From Cardiocondyla obscurior (lineage: Eukaryota > Arthropoda > Insecta > Hymenoptera > Formicidae), in the NCBI RefSeq assembly GCF_019399895.1, contig NC_091866.1, forward strand, positions 541,501-605,500: a stretch of 64,000 nt of DNA. The letters are read 5' to 3'. Made by a program: the position numbers and the translations under genes. Shown piece after piece: positions 14,401 through 29,400 of the stretch (positions within the stretch are counted from its first letter, which is position 1; each line of letters begins with the position of its first letter). The notes beneath the pieces are model-generated. The model was not told the origin of the DNA and searched no databases. It was given only the letters and a program-made list of their open reading frames with translations.

Positions 14401-17400
14401 TTCCTTAAGCTGTTCGCCGCTAATTAAGTAATTTTGCGAAACCTTCCCATATTTTTCGACGTTTGATTGTCGTGACAATTGAGTAAGGACTATCACTTTG
14501 CAGACTTGTATTATATTTTCGTAATATGCGTATGCATAATTCGCGATTCGTGATTAAAAAGCGAAACGTTCCGTCTTGGACGCAAAAAAATCATGCGAAG
14601 AGTGAGAGAGATCTTCGGGATCGAATAAAGATGCAATTAGCAATCGAATCGTTAATGAAATGGATACCTGAATAAGCGACATAATTATACGAGGTTTTGA
14701 TGGGAATGTTCTTTCGGGAGAAGCCAGATTAGCCCAATTACTTAAAACTTTTATGTCGATAATCTATTATTAGCGATTGAACCAAATAGATTACGTTTCC
14801 ACTTCTTCGAAAACTTTCTTGTGATCTCAGCCGCTTTGCTATGAATTAAAATCACGGGAAGTTCGATCGATTTGCTGGCCGACGCATAATTTAATGAAAC
14901 GCAAATAATTGAATTAATCGGCATTATTAACGTAATAAGATTTATATATTGCTAAGTATTTTAATTGCAGAACAGTAGATACACATTTTTTTTCATGTTT
15001 ATTATATATTTTATTAAAATAAAAATATGTTAAAAATTTATGAAAAATTTAAAATTATCTAAGTAAAAATATATTAAATTTAAAAAGAAAATTATTATTC
15101 CTCGTTAATGAATATCTACCTTAATAAATTTAATTAACAATACATTAATTAAATTATGGAAATTATAAAATTTATTGCAATATTAAAATGGACCATAACG
15201 ACATTTGTATATTATTTTTATGAATTTACAAATTACCTACAGATTATTTTTATTATTTGTTACGTCGTACAACAAATAATAATTATTTATTCAACTAAAA
15301 AAAGAACAAAAAAATGTGCGTCTTCATAATTCTGTAACTTCTCTACTGATCTCTCGGAAGAAGTAAATTTTTTATTTCATACTGCTTTTCAAACGAGAGC
15401 GCTCATCGCGCATATGCACTCTATTCGTTGCGCGAATTCACGATTGCGAGATACCCGCTCTCTTTCCCAGCCGCTCATCCCGACCGATGACGTTCGGAAA
15501 GATAGCAAGCGGTGCGAAATGGCTCGGAAGTAATTTGTGAAGTGAAAGCAGAACTACGCGACGGCGGCACCAGAGCCAGGAAGTTGCGTGATGTCGTGGG
15601 TTTAGTTACAAGGGTGAGAAAGAGAGAGAGACTGAGAGACTGAGAGAGAGCGGGGGATGGAGAACGAGAGAAACGGGCGAGCCCTCTAGATGACCTCGCC
15701 TCGCAAGAAGCGGCCGACTTAATTGCGCGTTCATAAATTAAAGGGGATCTCCGCCGAGAGAACGGAGCGAAGCGCGCTCCGCGTTGTCGTCGCGCTTTTT
15801 CCGCGTCTCGAAATCCGCGCCGGTCGATTAACGTTCGATGGAAGTGGCCGACGGGAATCGAATTACCATTCGAATTCTGCGATCGGAAGTTCGAGGGCGT
15901 CGCAGGGCGACGACTTCCCGTGCGTTTTCTCCGAGCATTTTACCCGGAAAGACCATCAGAAGACGATCCACTTTTTATCCCGTGCAAAAATTGCTTCGAT
16001 CGGGCGTTAATGACGTCGTCTAGAGTTTCGTTGCGCTAAGGGCTGAAATTCGTAGCAATTTGCGATAAGAGAGAACCGAACGTCAACACTAATCATAATT
16101 ATAAATAAGTGAGCGTAATTAGTTCGATAATATTTTTAAACGACGACGGCTTGAACTTTAAATTTCGCGTGTAAAAAGTCGCAGCGGTAACAATTAATTA
16201 AACGAAGTTCTAAATCACTCGGTATCAGCGAGGGGGTTTCTTCTGCATTCCGAAATTTCGTTGAAATGTTGAAACAACCAGCGCAGAGTGGTTTCGATTA
16301 AACGATAAGAGATACGCTTGCCTCCCGTTTCCGCCATTAAGCGGCCACGCGCCCAATGAATTTAGCAGAGTCATTCCGCTGCACGTCGTTCGTACTCGCA
16401 CATGCAAGAAGTCGGACCTCGACGAACGCGGACTGCATCCGGGGTAACGCGCATGAATTAATCATTAGGACGGTGTAAACAGAGAACGGCGTTCAGGAGT
16501 TATTCAGTGGCGTGGCGTTTGCGGCCTGCGGACGACATAACGGCGTAATCAATGCGCGGAATCCGCAATACGGTCGCACTCTCACATGCGCCGGAATGTA
16601 TCGATATAGATATAGCATCGGATTAGTATCTCAGGGCGCGAGCGATCGATAGCGCGTCCCGTAGATGTCCCAAGTCAATTAAAAGGTACCGAGCACGACG
16701 GGAGTGAAACTTCCAAATTAGCAGACAGCTTTGGAAGACGTCAATCTGCACCAAATTACGTTCGCGGTTTGCGCGATCGTGAGCCTTCGAGTGGCGAATA
16801 TTGATATGCAAATTTTTTCTCAACTAGACGCAAACTGCAGTTAAGCTTCTCTTAAATAACTATGCTCGATCGACCGGACGAGCCGCCTCCGCGGGAGGAA
16901 TGCGCGAGAGAGCTCTGCGGTTCGTTGCCTGCTCGGTTAAGTAATTGTAGTGACATGCGTTAATCGCCGAAGATGCCAGTAAAGCTGAAATCGTAGGGAT
17001 ATATATTAACGCGCCGGGATCGCAGTCGCGCTCTCGTTGCCGCATTTCTGAACGTGGGACGCACCCAAATTTAGTTCGCGGCGTCCGACCGTCCGCGCGA
17101 ACAGCTCGCGTGGACAAGCTGTAACCGCAAAACCGGAAGATGTTCGTGAGCTGCCTCCGAAAACTCTGCTGGTCGAAGAGCAGAGCCAAATGGAAACGTC
17201 ACTGGGCTCTAGAGATAAACACCGAGGGTGGTTGCGCTCGTTCTATTAACCATCCTTATTATTCTAGTCGTCGCGTCGCGCACTCGTTAACCCTGAATCC
17301 TGACTTTGTCTCGCAAGATTTATCTCTGCCTCTCATTATCCAATCCCGCCGCGCTCTTCCCTTTTTTCAGTTTTAAACTTTTACACGTGTAAATTTTTTT

Positions 17401-20400
17401 GCGCGATAAATAAAAAATGCATAACGAAAAAAAAAAGCCGCAGAATTTAAAGTAAAACTTAAATAATCAAAGTGTGAATAATGTATCTAAAGATTTGCGA
17501 ATTAAATTTTCCATATTTGGCGACGTCAAATTTTACGTTAAATATAAAAAATTCCTTGTATTCTGATTCTCAGCGTTAATGTATTTTTTTTTTTTTTCAT
17601 TCCTGGCGAATCGTATATTGATGAACGCACACGTTTCTCAAAAATTTCATAAATTGCGCGAATTATTTACGCAGATCGAATCACAATGAAGTAAAGTTCA
17701 GCGCGAAGAGAGCTAGCTCATACACGACTTTTCCGTGTTACCGGGCCGCAAGAAGAGCTTTTCGCCGTTTCCATTTCAACTTTTATAAAACTCTTAGCAT
17801 ACTTTCACGGTGCGACGACTGGTATACCGTCCGGCGCTTGTGTGTTATTTAAAATTTTGACTAAACCGCTTGAAAATTCAAGGGATTGCCACCCTCGTCA
17901 AATCGGCCGCCTTCTCACGAAACATCTGGACGATTTTGCCTGCGCAGCGGGATATTTTAGTTTAATCTCCGAATACTAAGCGCCGTTTGAGATTTACCCC
18001 TCCGACTAAAGTTGCCAGCGTTATTGTCCGAAAAGAATTATGCTACGCAGCTTTTACGTTTTAATTTTCAATCGTACAACGTGAGTCGATTTAGCACAGC
18101 TAACTTCTTAATTTATTAAGAGGAAATTAATTATCTGAAGGAGATTCGACTAGTCTTAATGATGGATATGTAAATTATAATTAACAATAATTTTCGAGAA
18201 ATTAGCGATGAAAATGTCAACGTTACTGAGCACACCGTTCTATTATAATTTTGGATTAATTTCTTTTGGAAGGGAAAGTGAGAAGAAGACTTAAGTAATA
18301 TTTCGGCTATACTACACGAGAGAAAGTTTTTTTTTTTTTTTCTTCGATAAAAAATATTGAAAGTTTCCAAGTTCTCGTCTCCTTACCTCATTTATCTCTC
18401 TCGAGAGCGAAACTAACTTCATTTTTCTCTGTTTAATTTTAAAGGATCTTTATTTAGTCTAAATATAGAATCAACGACAAAACGTAAGGCCAAAGAAAAA
18501 AAAAAAAAAAAAACATCTTAACAGTATTTGCGATACTAAATAAGATATAATGGTTGCGCAATGAATCAGCGTAACGTGTGCGTTTCCCCTTGACGCGCCC
18601 TGGCACGTTTTTCGCGATAAAACGTGATTGTCCGGCGTTCATACCCGCGATGCGATATTCAATCAAAACGGTTTTCAAGCAATTTAAACTATTATTGAAC
18701 GGGCGGTAACAAATCGCAGACGCGATGGGGCACAAAAGGCAGCGCGGAATCCTCGTATCTGACCGACGGGGCTGTCGAACGAACCGACAAATATTATCGG
18801 CGCTCTCCAGGAAAACCACCCTTCCCGCGGTTATTTCGCAGCGGGCGTTTCTGGGGCGCGCTAGGTGCAATTGCGGCTATATATAACGCGAACGAGCGAT
18901 CGTTACGTGTGCACGTGGATGGATACACGTGGGGCCGCCCCGCGGATAATGGTTTCACGGAAAGAATCCGCGAAACGTCCATCAGAGTTTGCGGAAACGC
19001 GGGGGGTTGGGTGAGGGCGAGGGAATAGCCGGGCTCCCCGCGATCTCCGATACCATCCGGGGCAATAACGATACTCGGTACTTCATCGAAAGAATTTCTG
19101 ATATCCGTCTGTAACGTAGATTGTTCCGACAATACCGCGATAACGCCGACCGCCGCGGCGTAACCGCTCTTGCTCCGGAAACAGACGGCTCCGGAGGTTC
19201 AATTTTAGAAATTAATGGGCAGGATAATTTAAAGTAAACCCGCAATGTATGAAAGAGCAAGAAAACCGAGACGGCGGATCTCGATCGCCGTTTGTAGCGG
19301 GTACGACGGTCACCACCTCGCGTCTCCGGCGCGAAGAAGCGCCTCTTTCATTAAAATCGTTATTTAATCTTCCGTGAATCTTAGAAATGGCCTTGACTCG
19401 AGCCAACGATCTCCGGGCTGTCCGAGTCCCGTGGAACTGCTCTCGCGCGAGTACTTATGCTAAATTTTCATAGTCATTCTCAGACAGGATCTCATCTCGT
19501 CCACTGGACGCTTTTTATTGGCGCTCAAGTCTGTGTCGTTCGTGCATAATTAAACTATGTAATGAAACTCGAGATCGTGGCATTAAAGACGCGATTACGG
19601 GGCTGTAACGTTGTAACGACAGGCAGAAGAACGATGGAGAGTTAAAGCTTTCCGTACGATCCCCTATTGCAAAATGTGATGGAAAGAAAAAAAAAAGAAA
19701 AAAAAAAAAGAACCGCTCGTCATCGCGTCGTTTTACATCGTTCTAAGTAAGCTTTACATCCGCGTTATTTGTTTCCTCGACGCTACATTTCCTCGAAATT
19801 AACACCGACTGGAACCTTGAAGCGTTTCTTCAAACGCAAAGACGCGTGGAAAAGTTTCAACGCGAGAGATATTGAATTCGCTATTATTCTCTTTTGTCGT
19901 ACAAGACGTTTTCACGTTGGCAGATTCAATCGATGCCGCAGGTAGTGATACGCTAATGCGTGCGATATTAACAATAACAACGTGCTGAAGAAGTTAGCAT
20001 TGAATAGATAAACAGGCTGAAATAGATACACTTCGAGTTTGCCGGGATACAGGGGAGTTCCTTGCGTAGGGCACAGCTTGTCACGATAGGCCAACTTTAA
20101 ATTGCGCCGTTGAAACTTTCATCGCGTTTCGCAAGATAGATAACTTAGAACGATGGCTCGCCGGTGAGAGAATTCGTGCACGCGTGCTTCACGAAAATTG
20201 CCATGTAAAACGACGCGCCCTGCGCTTCCCTCGCCTTATGCAAAGAAGTTTCGCCGAAATTATAAGCTCCGCCTGAATTGCTGTATTACGAAAACGTGTA
20301 TAAGCATCGCGGCGATATATAATGTTGCGCTCAGAGAATCGTTTGCTGATAAAGCAACGAATCGATTATCAATAAAGTAGCTCCGACGTTTATTGCATCT

Positions 20401-23400
20401 CCGATACATGCGAAGGACGGTAGTTGCAAAATTATCCGCGAAATAAAATTCGGCAAACGAAAAAAAAAATAAATAAATAAAATAAAATATAATAACATTA
20501 TTGCCGTTATATCTGAGATTTATAGAGTAATATTCGAGTGCGCGATGCTAAAATTGTCGGAAAATCGTGGGAAAAATACAAACGCGAGGCGATCGCACGT
20601 AATAATTTTACTGTAACTTTATTGCAAGAAAAGCGAATTATTTCATGCACTTTAAGTGATATTTAGGTGAAGCCAAAAATCGTCAACTATGTAGGGCGTT
20701 ATTTCGATCCCGTGTCTCGATGTCAAGCCGAGGAAGGCTTATTTACAATTTGCGCTGCGAACTTAGAACGCATTACGCAGACATCATAAAAGTTATATGA
20801 CAAATGCATTTAATCTGCCGATATTGCAATATTGCCCGAAGAGGCTTCGGTAGGTATGCAGCATAATTCTGGTCTAGCCCCGGATTTCCGGAGCACTTGA
20901 TGCCTTCGAGTGTACGTGTATTATGTACATGTACATGCTTTTAATATCGCAGCAACTGCATGGTAACTTTGCTACTTCGGAACTTAGCGAATCGGCGGCA
21001 ACTCGCGCGCGAAGTCGCGCGAATAGGAGTTCGTGCCCCGCGAGCGTCGCAAAACAAAACCGGCACGCACTCGAGTTTGTATTTATCAACCCCCTTGGGC
21101 GCGATGGATTCGCTGATTAATTTCCTTACGGAACACTTACCACGCTCAAAAGGCTACCCGGGCGCTCCGAGCTGCAAGTCCATAATTAAATGGCACAGCG
21201 GTAGATATATATCACGCCCAATAACTAACGTACCGAGATCAATTCTCGTAATGTACCAGAGGCGGAGGCTGAGCCACGAAGAAAAGAAAAATTACTCTAT
21301 CGGTTATCCGAGTCGACCATGCGGGACGAGCTAATTTTCTTCAATTAAATCGTCAAAGTTCTACCTTTGTATATCTTTGATAAAAAAAATTTAATGCGCA
21401 GGTATATATATTTATTGTGCAATAAATATTGCAAGAGATATTTATTTTTAGTTTTACTCTTGTCGTAATTGCAACGTTTATAATTTATTTATTACATCGA
21501 AGGAAAAGAATATTAGAATTGCGAGCTCGTTGGAGCAAACGCTGCATTAACGACGACAATTGATTTTAATTCGCGCGTGGCTGAGCTATTTACGCTTTTC
21601 ACGAGCTGTTTCTTAGATTTCTTTAACCGCGAATAATCTCCGATTCCGCCATAAATAAGCAACACGTATCCGGATATCGCGTAATTGGAATTTAATCCTG
21701 GCGTAACACCCTATCGCCCCCAATTATGACAATGAGATATCAGCTGCCAAGCGAGAGTCTCGAGGGTCCCGGGGCCCCCTCTGCACCGTCAACTTGCTTG
21801 AAATCGATCGATCTTCATTTTCGAAGAAAGGCGCGTGATGTTAGAGCCGCCAAAAGTTGCAGTTCTCGAATACGGCGCGCGAGAATGACGGCGGCGGTGC
21901 CCCGGGGTCGTTCAAGATTGATGCGATAGGCTAAATTAACAGGATGCTCGAATTAATCCATTCTAAATAACCCCGAGTCATCTATCTTGCCAGTCCGGCG
22001 GAACTACCGGCGACTTAACGTACTCGCTAGATTTCCCCTCGCTTTCGCGCGACCGATAGAGAATTCACGAACGCGCCCTCAGTCCTACGGCTACGTTGGA
22101 CCTTATCTCGTCAAATATTTAATGACCTCTCTATCGATGTCCCGAGATCGTGGACTTGATATGCCACGGAATAAGAAGGAAACCGAAAGATAATACGGAT
22201 GTAAAAGAATGTTTTCAAGTCATTCTCCTTAAGGTATTCTTCTTAATTATAGAGCTGTTTGAAAATATAACATTGTCGCACGACGCAGTGTTTTTATGAA
22301 ATTTTTATGAAAATATTGACCCTAACTTTATCACGAGGATTGGTTATTTTAAAAATTTCGAAAGCACCGCCTATCGATGTACCGATCGTTAACACGAGCG
22401 CCGTCAGTTCTCAAAGTTTTCAGACCACGTCTGGCAATTCTATTCGCAATGCTGCATCACTGAGCGCTGCAATTTGCATACGCATAGATAAGATGCGGGA
22501 GAATCTTCAAACAAACAGCATAAGTTTCACTGCATCAAACTACTAGTTTGTGCTAATATTACATTAATATTCAAATATTACTCTACTGAAATAGCATTAA
22601 TAGTCGCGGAAAATCATGAACAATCGTTATGGCAATTAAATTTAAATTAATTAATTTCACTAATTCAAATAAAATTATGAAATTAAATTATCTAATTAAA
22701 TATAACTGAAAATCACAGTTGTGCAGTTTCTTGCGAAAGAATCTTTTAAATCTCTGTTTATGCGCCTTATCTATCCCGGCTACAGACTCTGGCTACGCGA
22801 GAGCTCGAATTTCGAGAGCAAAAAGGTGAATACTTAACGTAAGGCGTTTCTCTCATTCCGAAAACGTTGGGAACCGATGGAGAACAATAGATCTGATTAA
22901 TGCGCGATGGTATCAGCGGCGCACAGATACGGGCAACCAGTCCGTAGCAGTCAATGGCCGCAATTTACACCATCAGCTTTCTGATTGTATCTAATGGGCA
23001 GCATTCTGCTGACGTAACCGCTTGATGGGCCGGAACGGGAGCGACTCTCAATAAATCGGCACCGGAGGTCTACTCAGTGACAGCGCGGCCCATATGGAAA
23101 TTGCGCACTTCTGTTTAGCGGGCGTGCTCCGTTCGTACGCCCGCTGACGGAACCCTACTGTCTAAAGAACATCTGCGTTAACGACGAGAAGGGGAGAATT
23201 AGCAGGATACGAGATAGTCGGCTAAATATACCGCGCCGGGACACGTCTTGGCAAGGTGGCATCGAGCTGGTGAACAATTTGTCTTCACCGGTCCCTTATC
23301 GCGTATCTCGGTCGTCGCAACAGGTGCTCTCTATGTCTCATAATGTAGATACGGAAAAACTAATTTCTTAGCGGTAATGTGTCTGCGCGACATTTGGCCG

Positions 23401-26400
23401 ACGTTATCCAACACGAGCGATAATGGTCCCGGCCCGCTTTCAAGCGTAACGCGACGATCTTATTGTCGGTTTATCGCGCGAGATTGAGATCGTGAAATTA
23501 GACGTATATGATTAAGTGAGGCGTGCGTTTATCCGAGCGGAAGGGGAGGAAAAAAAAAAAGTTGCGCGGTACTGTTTGGCAAAAGAAGCGAGTCAGAATC
23601 GCGCGAAGGCGCGTTAGATTTATTTAGAAAGTAACTGATCGTGGTGCATTTATCTGAGGAAAATACTCATGGCTTGTTGCAGATACTATTTGGCCACTTC
23701 GGAACGCGAGACGGCGGTTCAGCATTTGTACAGAGTGTCGCTGCTGGATCCGGGGCACAAGTCGACGTGTTTGACTTGTAACATTGTCAGAGCGAGGGAT
23801 GGCAGTCGCTGTTTGTACAACAGTGCTAAATTCTCCAATGACAATTCGCATTACGTGCTTACTTGTGCTGGACCCGGAGTACCCGATATAGCGGTCTACA
23901 ATAAGGTACGAATCTGACACTACTCTATATAGTTATCGCGGTCTCTTGTTCTAGTAAATCGTTTTAAAGTTTGAAAAGCTTTTTCTTGTAAAACTTTAAT
24001 CTCATAGTTTGAAAGATTGTCAAAGAAAAGAAAACTTCAACGCATGTTTTAGCTAAAATATTGACACTTATGCGAGACGCAGAGAGCATATTTATTTTTT
24101 TGTAAAATAAATGCAACAATGCGCAAAGAATGTATTTAAAAAAAAAAAAAAAAAAAAAAAAAATTTAGAAAGTCGGTATAGAATTGTATAATTTACGTAA
24201 GTACGCATAATTTTCGACCTTTGAAGCAATCAATTATCCAAAATTCAAGATAATGAGCGTAATTCATCAGATTAGACCTCTAATTTCATTAGGCCGGGGA
24301 ACGTAACAGGTATCTCGTATATTGCCGCCTTCTCCCTCTCGCGGTACAGCACCAGCTTTGAGTGCAATGTTATTGCTGCGCGGCGCGTTTGATAGGTTTC
24401 ATCAATCATTACGTTGTATGCGGCCCCGGGATTTCTACAAATTCAATCCTCTCCGAAAGCGGCGAGAGCGAGATAGACAAAATTCATGCATATACCCTGC
24501 GAAATTCCTTTGGTCCCGCACGCGTTGCATTGCGAATCTGCAATATTATATCCGCAGCGCGAACAATGATCTTTCGTATCGTGCACGCGCACGTATTTGC
24601 ATACGATATAGACGTATGGATGACGGCCGCGTAATTCTGCCGGCGAGAGGTACACGGGCCGCGGTGGGCCGCTATCAGACAAGCGAATCGAATAAATTTT
24701 GTTACAGCAATAGAATACGCGTACCGTAGGTACTGCACGCTACGATTTAGTCCCGGCACGCCGCGCGGCGAGTAATATACGAGCACCGCGCTCGCTCTCG
24801 CACCAGCGGTTACGGTTAACAAAGCTCGCTCCGAAATCCCGCGCGCAAAACACATTGCGCCCGCGATACCACCCGCTTGGCCTAATCAGATCGAAATCAC
24901 GCCGAGACAGATTATCGCGACATTGTTGGCGACCTCGTAAAAAGCACAATACACGCGCGGCGATTGCGCCGATGCATTCTCCCTGCGCTTTCGCAGCATC
25001 CCCTCATTGTTTTTAACTCCGAGAAAGGGAATAATCGAGTACGTAAACTGCATTTATTTTTGTCGCCGAACGAATGTAATTACGCCGTGTACCTTTGAGT
25101 TTAATTAGAAATTTTTACGGCTATTAAAAGCGAAACTAGCTTAACATAGATATTTCTCGTATTTTTTTTTTTTATGATGCGATTGTCGCGGGGTATTAAA
25201 AATTGAAAAATAAATCGCCGTCGTGTTTTTAAACGGCAGCGTTACAAAACTATCTAAATTTTACTACAACTGTCGCTATTTGACCGCATACCTGCGACCA
25301 TTTTCGACCCAGTCACGTTTTGTATCAATTTCCAATTTTGTTGCGTAAATAAAACACGTTGAGAGAAATGGCGCAATCAACAACAGCCGTTTGCTGGAAT
25401 TGACGATTCAGAAGTGTTGCGGGTAAATTTAATAACTTACAAAATGAACAATGTTGTCGAATAAAATGGAATTCGTAACGCGTAGTTTCTTAGAAACAAA
25501 CGTCAAAGGGGGATTTAGCGGCACTTCGTCAAGTAGCAAACTGCTACTTAAACGACTCGAAATAAATTGCGTCTATTATTCTTCTATCTATCTCGTGAAA
25601 TTTCGATCAGGAATGATTTGGCGCAAGAGGGCCTGAGCTAAGGAAGAACGCGGACTGATTTTCCTCCTTTCTCTTTCCAGTCTATCTTCTATAATCTATC
25701 CGTCCATTTGCTTATTCGCCAATCCGCCCGCGCGCCCACAATCCTCGGAGAAAAACTTTGCGGTCGGATGAAAGTTTCATTACTTTCGATAATCAAATTC
25801 CTCCGTCCACTTTTCACGATGACAGACGGGTCGGAGTGTCGCAAATTGTCGGGTCGAGAAAAAGAGAAATGCAGTAAGAACGACGGCGGATTAATCACAT
25901 ACGAGAAAGATGAAAATCAAGTTGATACTGACGGTCGAGCGTTATGATAATATTATTAATAATAATAATAAATAATTTTTTTTAAAAAACTTGTACGCAT
26001 TTCGTTTTCCATTATCGATTAATTTAAATAAATCCAAGTTTTCATTTGGTTTTAGCTGATAATTTTCATTGTAATTTTAAATTATACCCGTTAATAAAGA
26101 GAAATGAAATAAAATATAATTAAACATAAATCACACGCAGCTGAGTGCATTTGGGCATTTCGCCGCTTTAAATATTTTTAAATGTCTTGGCTTACCGCCA
26201 CTCAAATACAAAGCACATTCGATTTACATTGAGCTATCTCTTTTGTAACCTGATTATCACAGCGTCAGATGGACGAAAAAGGGAAAAAGAAGTGGAACTT
26301 GTCGAACTTCAAGGGCGCCTGGCGCAAAACGTCGAGAACGAATCCACGTGCTTTATCGCGATCAGCGAAGCGAAAATCTGACTATCCGGCGCCTTTATCG

Positions 26401-29400
26401 CTTATTTTCGCGCGGCTGCTTAATACTGATAATTGGTCTTCTCGCCTGGGAAACCGTCGACAATGAACGTTAATCCAATTACGTTAAAGAGCGACCTGAA
26501 TCGATAAAATTTGCGTTTCCAGACCATGCGGATCAGTCTGCCTTCCTTCAACTTTGGTCATTTTAATTAACGCGAATAATTGTGCATTTCTCCCCTGCTT
26601 CGTAAAGTTCGCGTCGAATAATTACCGATAATCTATATAAAGGCGTTCAAAAGGTTTTACTCGCTTCCGTTGTAACAACTTGCGAAATATTATAGTATCC
26701 GCGCCTTACATTTTTAATCTCTCCGAATCAGAGCGGCGCTGAATATTCCGTTAACGATTGTTGTTTATACAGTTTTTAATATCAGTTTTTCGCAAATTAA
26801 TAGGGAGATTTGTTATACGCGAATATTGCACGCGTATCAGCAAAGTCACAAACAAGCGCGTGCAAAATCCTCTCTGGAATCCCTTTGTCGATCTTCTCTA
26901 CACTTTGACGCGATTTATGAGGCACTCCTACATGCCGATCCAATTACGCCGATATTATGATACGGACCATTATCGAAATTTACAAAAGGTTCAAAGTGAT
27001 ACCAATTGATCGCCGCTTGACTTTCCGATCTACCATTATTATACTCTTCGCTTCGTTGAAGAAGCTTTCTACAGTTGTGTAGGAAAATTCATGTATAATT
27101 TACGCGGCGAGATTTTTCACTCAAATTAGAGCTATTGATTTTACCCTCCTTTTTTTTCTTTTTTTTTTTTTACAAACAATTAATAATGGCTGTAACTCAA
27201 GAATCGTTTGCAGTATGCAAATATACTTCTACCATGGTTATAATTTGCAGTTGAATTTCTAGCTGACGATAAAGTTTAAATAAGTTAAATACCATTATTT
27301 GAACTTCCTTTTATTCTCTGCGACCGAAAGTATCGAGTATTTTTTAGCGGAAAAAAAAAGATGAAATGAAAAAATTTAATTCTATGTATGTATATTTGAT
27401 TGTAAGTTATTTGTACGCAGTGTTTGATTTTTCAACGATCGAAATAATTAATTGTATATTTAATTGCGTATGCATTGTAATATTTCTAAAAAATCTATGT
27501 TTTTCTCTTTCTCGCGAAGAGCTAAAACATATGCACCGGCACATTGTAATATATACCGTAAAATTAATGTTGTAAGAAGTGCTTCGCGGGTTTTTTGGGG
27601 GGCTTCTTCAAAACTTGATCAACTTATCTCGCGTAGAGCGCATTCGTGACGGCACAAAATTGCGTTCTATATATCTGGCGGTGCGGTGAACCGAGCGGGA
27701 GGAAAAAAAAAAATTATATATACATATATATTCGCCTCTCGATCGAAAATCGATATCGCCGCGTCATATCACGATTCGAATCTCCACAAAAGCCAAAGAC
27801 CTCGCGAGATCGCCTGTCACTCGACGGAGAAACTTTAGTAACGCGGATCCGAAAGCGAGAAAAAGTTCGCGGCGATGCAAAATCGAGATTTGCCGTCGAG
27901 TCGGCGGCGGCAAACTCGTCGAGTACTCGACGCACAAAAGCGCGCAGATTGCGCGTTACATTTGCCCCGATCCGCAAAAGGGTTGGTGGTAAAGGGTTGC
28001 AAGCAGAACTCGCGGGTAAACTCGGTCGCAAAAACGCCGACTGGGAACTTTGGCGGGCAAATCGTGGCGGCGCCCACCGCGAACATTGGCCTGCTCGACT
28101 TTCCCAATGTATGTTTTTTTTTTCTTTTCTTTTTTTTTTTTCCGCGGGATATACCGTGAACCCTCCTTCCGTTCCGTCACGCCGAGGAGGAAAAGACCAC
28201 TTCGGACAGCCTCCCGCGAAAGTGGCTGCTCTTTGAAAACCGAATCGATTCCGACTGGCAAACCGCGCGGAGGGTGCGATTGAAGTTGGGAAGTACTTTA
28301 GGGAAGGCAAACCGCTAAACGTTCTTCTGGTCTCGCGACTTCCCCGCAAGTTTGCGGAAGTGTCCCCGAGTATGTTGACGATGTTATTCACCGCGTTTTC
28401 AATGTGTAACCTATCGTGATTATAACGACGTCGGTATCAGAAAGTGACCAGCGATCGATAGTGTCTAAAGCGGATCGAGATAGAAAATTTAAAGAAAAAA
28501 AATTAAGCCGTGTGGCTTTTACGGTTTTAAATGAATACTACAAATATTATTTAATTAATTCATCCGCACGAGAAACTCATAATATTAATTTAGTCTGCTA
28601 CACATTAAAGTTCGTATTTGATCCGAAGATTATTTTTTAGTTCCTATCTAACCTGTCGTCATTTTAAATTCTCTCGTTGAGGTTTAATATTTTTATTAAA
28701 GTTTTAATATAAGTAAAATAATTGAATTTAAAAAATATATATATATATTTATATTAAAATCGCATTAATTTCTTTTTGCCTTTTTGCTTTCAGAATACCA
28801 CATTGCTCTCTGTCTGGGAGGATAACAAGGTAGTAACTGATATATTAATAGAAAAGTCGCTACCAATGATTCAGAGATACAAAGTCCCAGTTCCTGGCGG
28901 CTTTAACGCCCAAGTGAGACTCCTGATACCACCCGGTGCTGACTTAAGCGGTGCTACCAAGTACCCCATGCTGGTTTACGTGTAAGTTTCCCAATTTTTC
29001 CAACAAACCGAATATCTCTCTCTTAATTAAAATATAAGTAATTCGCCATTTTTTTTTATGAATTCAATTAATTTACATTCGATATTTTGGGGGACGCAAA
29101 TATAGTAATACTACACATGTGTGGCTGTGGCAAACGATTGTGCTCAACTATCAAAAGTGCTTTCCGGCCATCATCCGCGTTCTTAAATTGCGTCGTTTTT
29201 CGGCGTCACGTATATCTCGGCGTTCACTTAAAAGCACCCATATTTTTCGCGACGCGACAAGAAATGTGACAACGCACTCCACGGGCATCATCAATCGGTT
29301 CCGTCATAATGCACCCGCGAGATAAGCGTAATGGAGGAGCGGTGACGAACGCGCGGCAGCGGAGCGTGGTCTGCACCGTGACGTGAAAACGAAGCTTTCC

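Noticed and set aside
18454..19406. Several minus-strand frames of 64-138 codons
   Set aside because: They overlap in different phases in CpG-rich intron DNA and begin or end in homopolymer-derived Lys/Phe runs; no family resemblance.
27646..28391. Long open frames on both strands (up to about 225 codons)
   Set aside because: They overlap each other in several phases in CpG-rich DNA, lack any recognisable domain or signal and lie inside a DPP4 intron; low stop density explains them.
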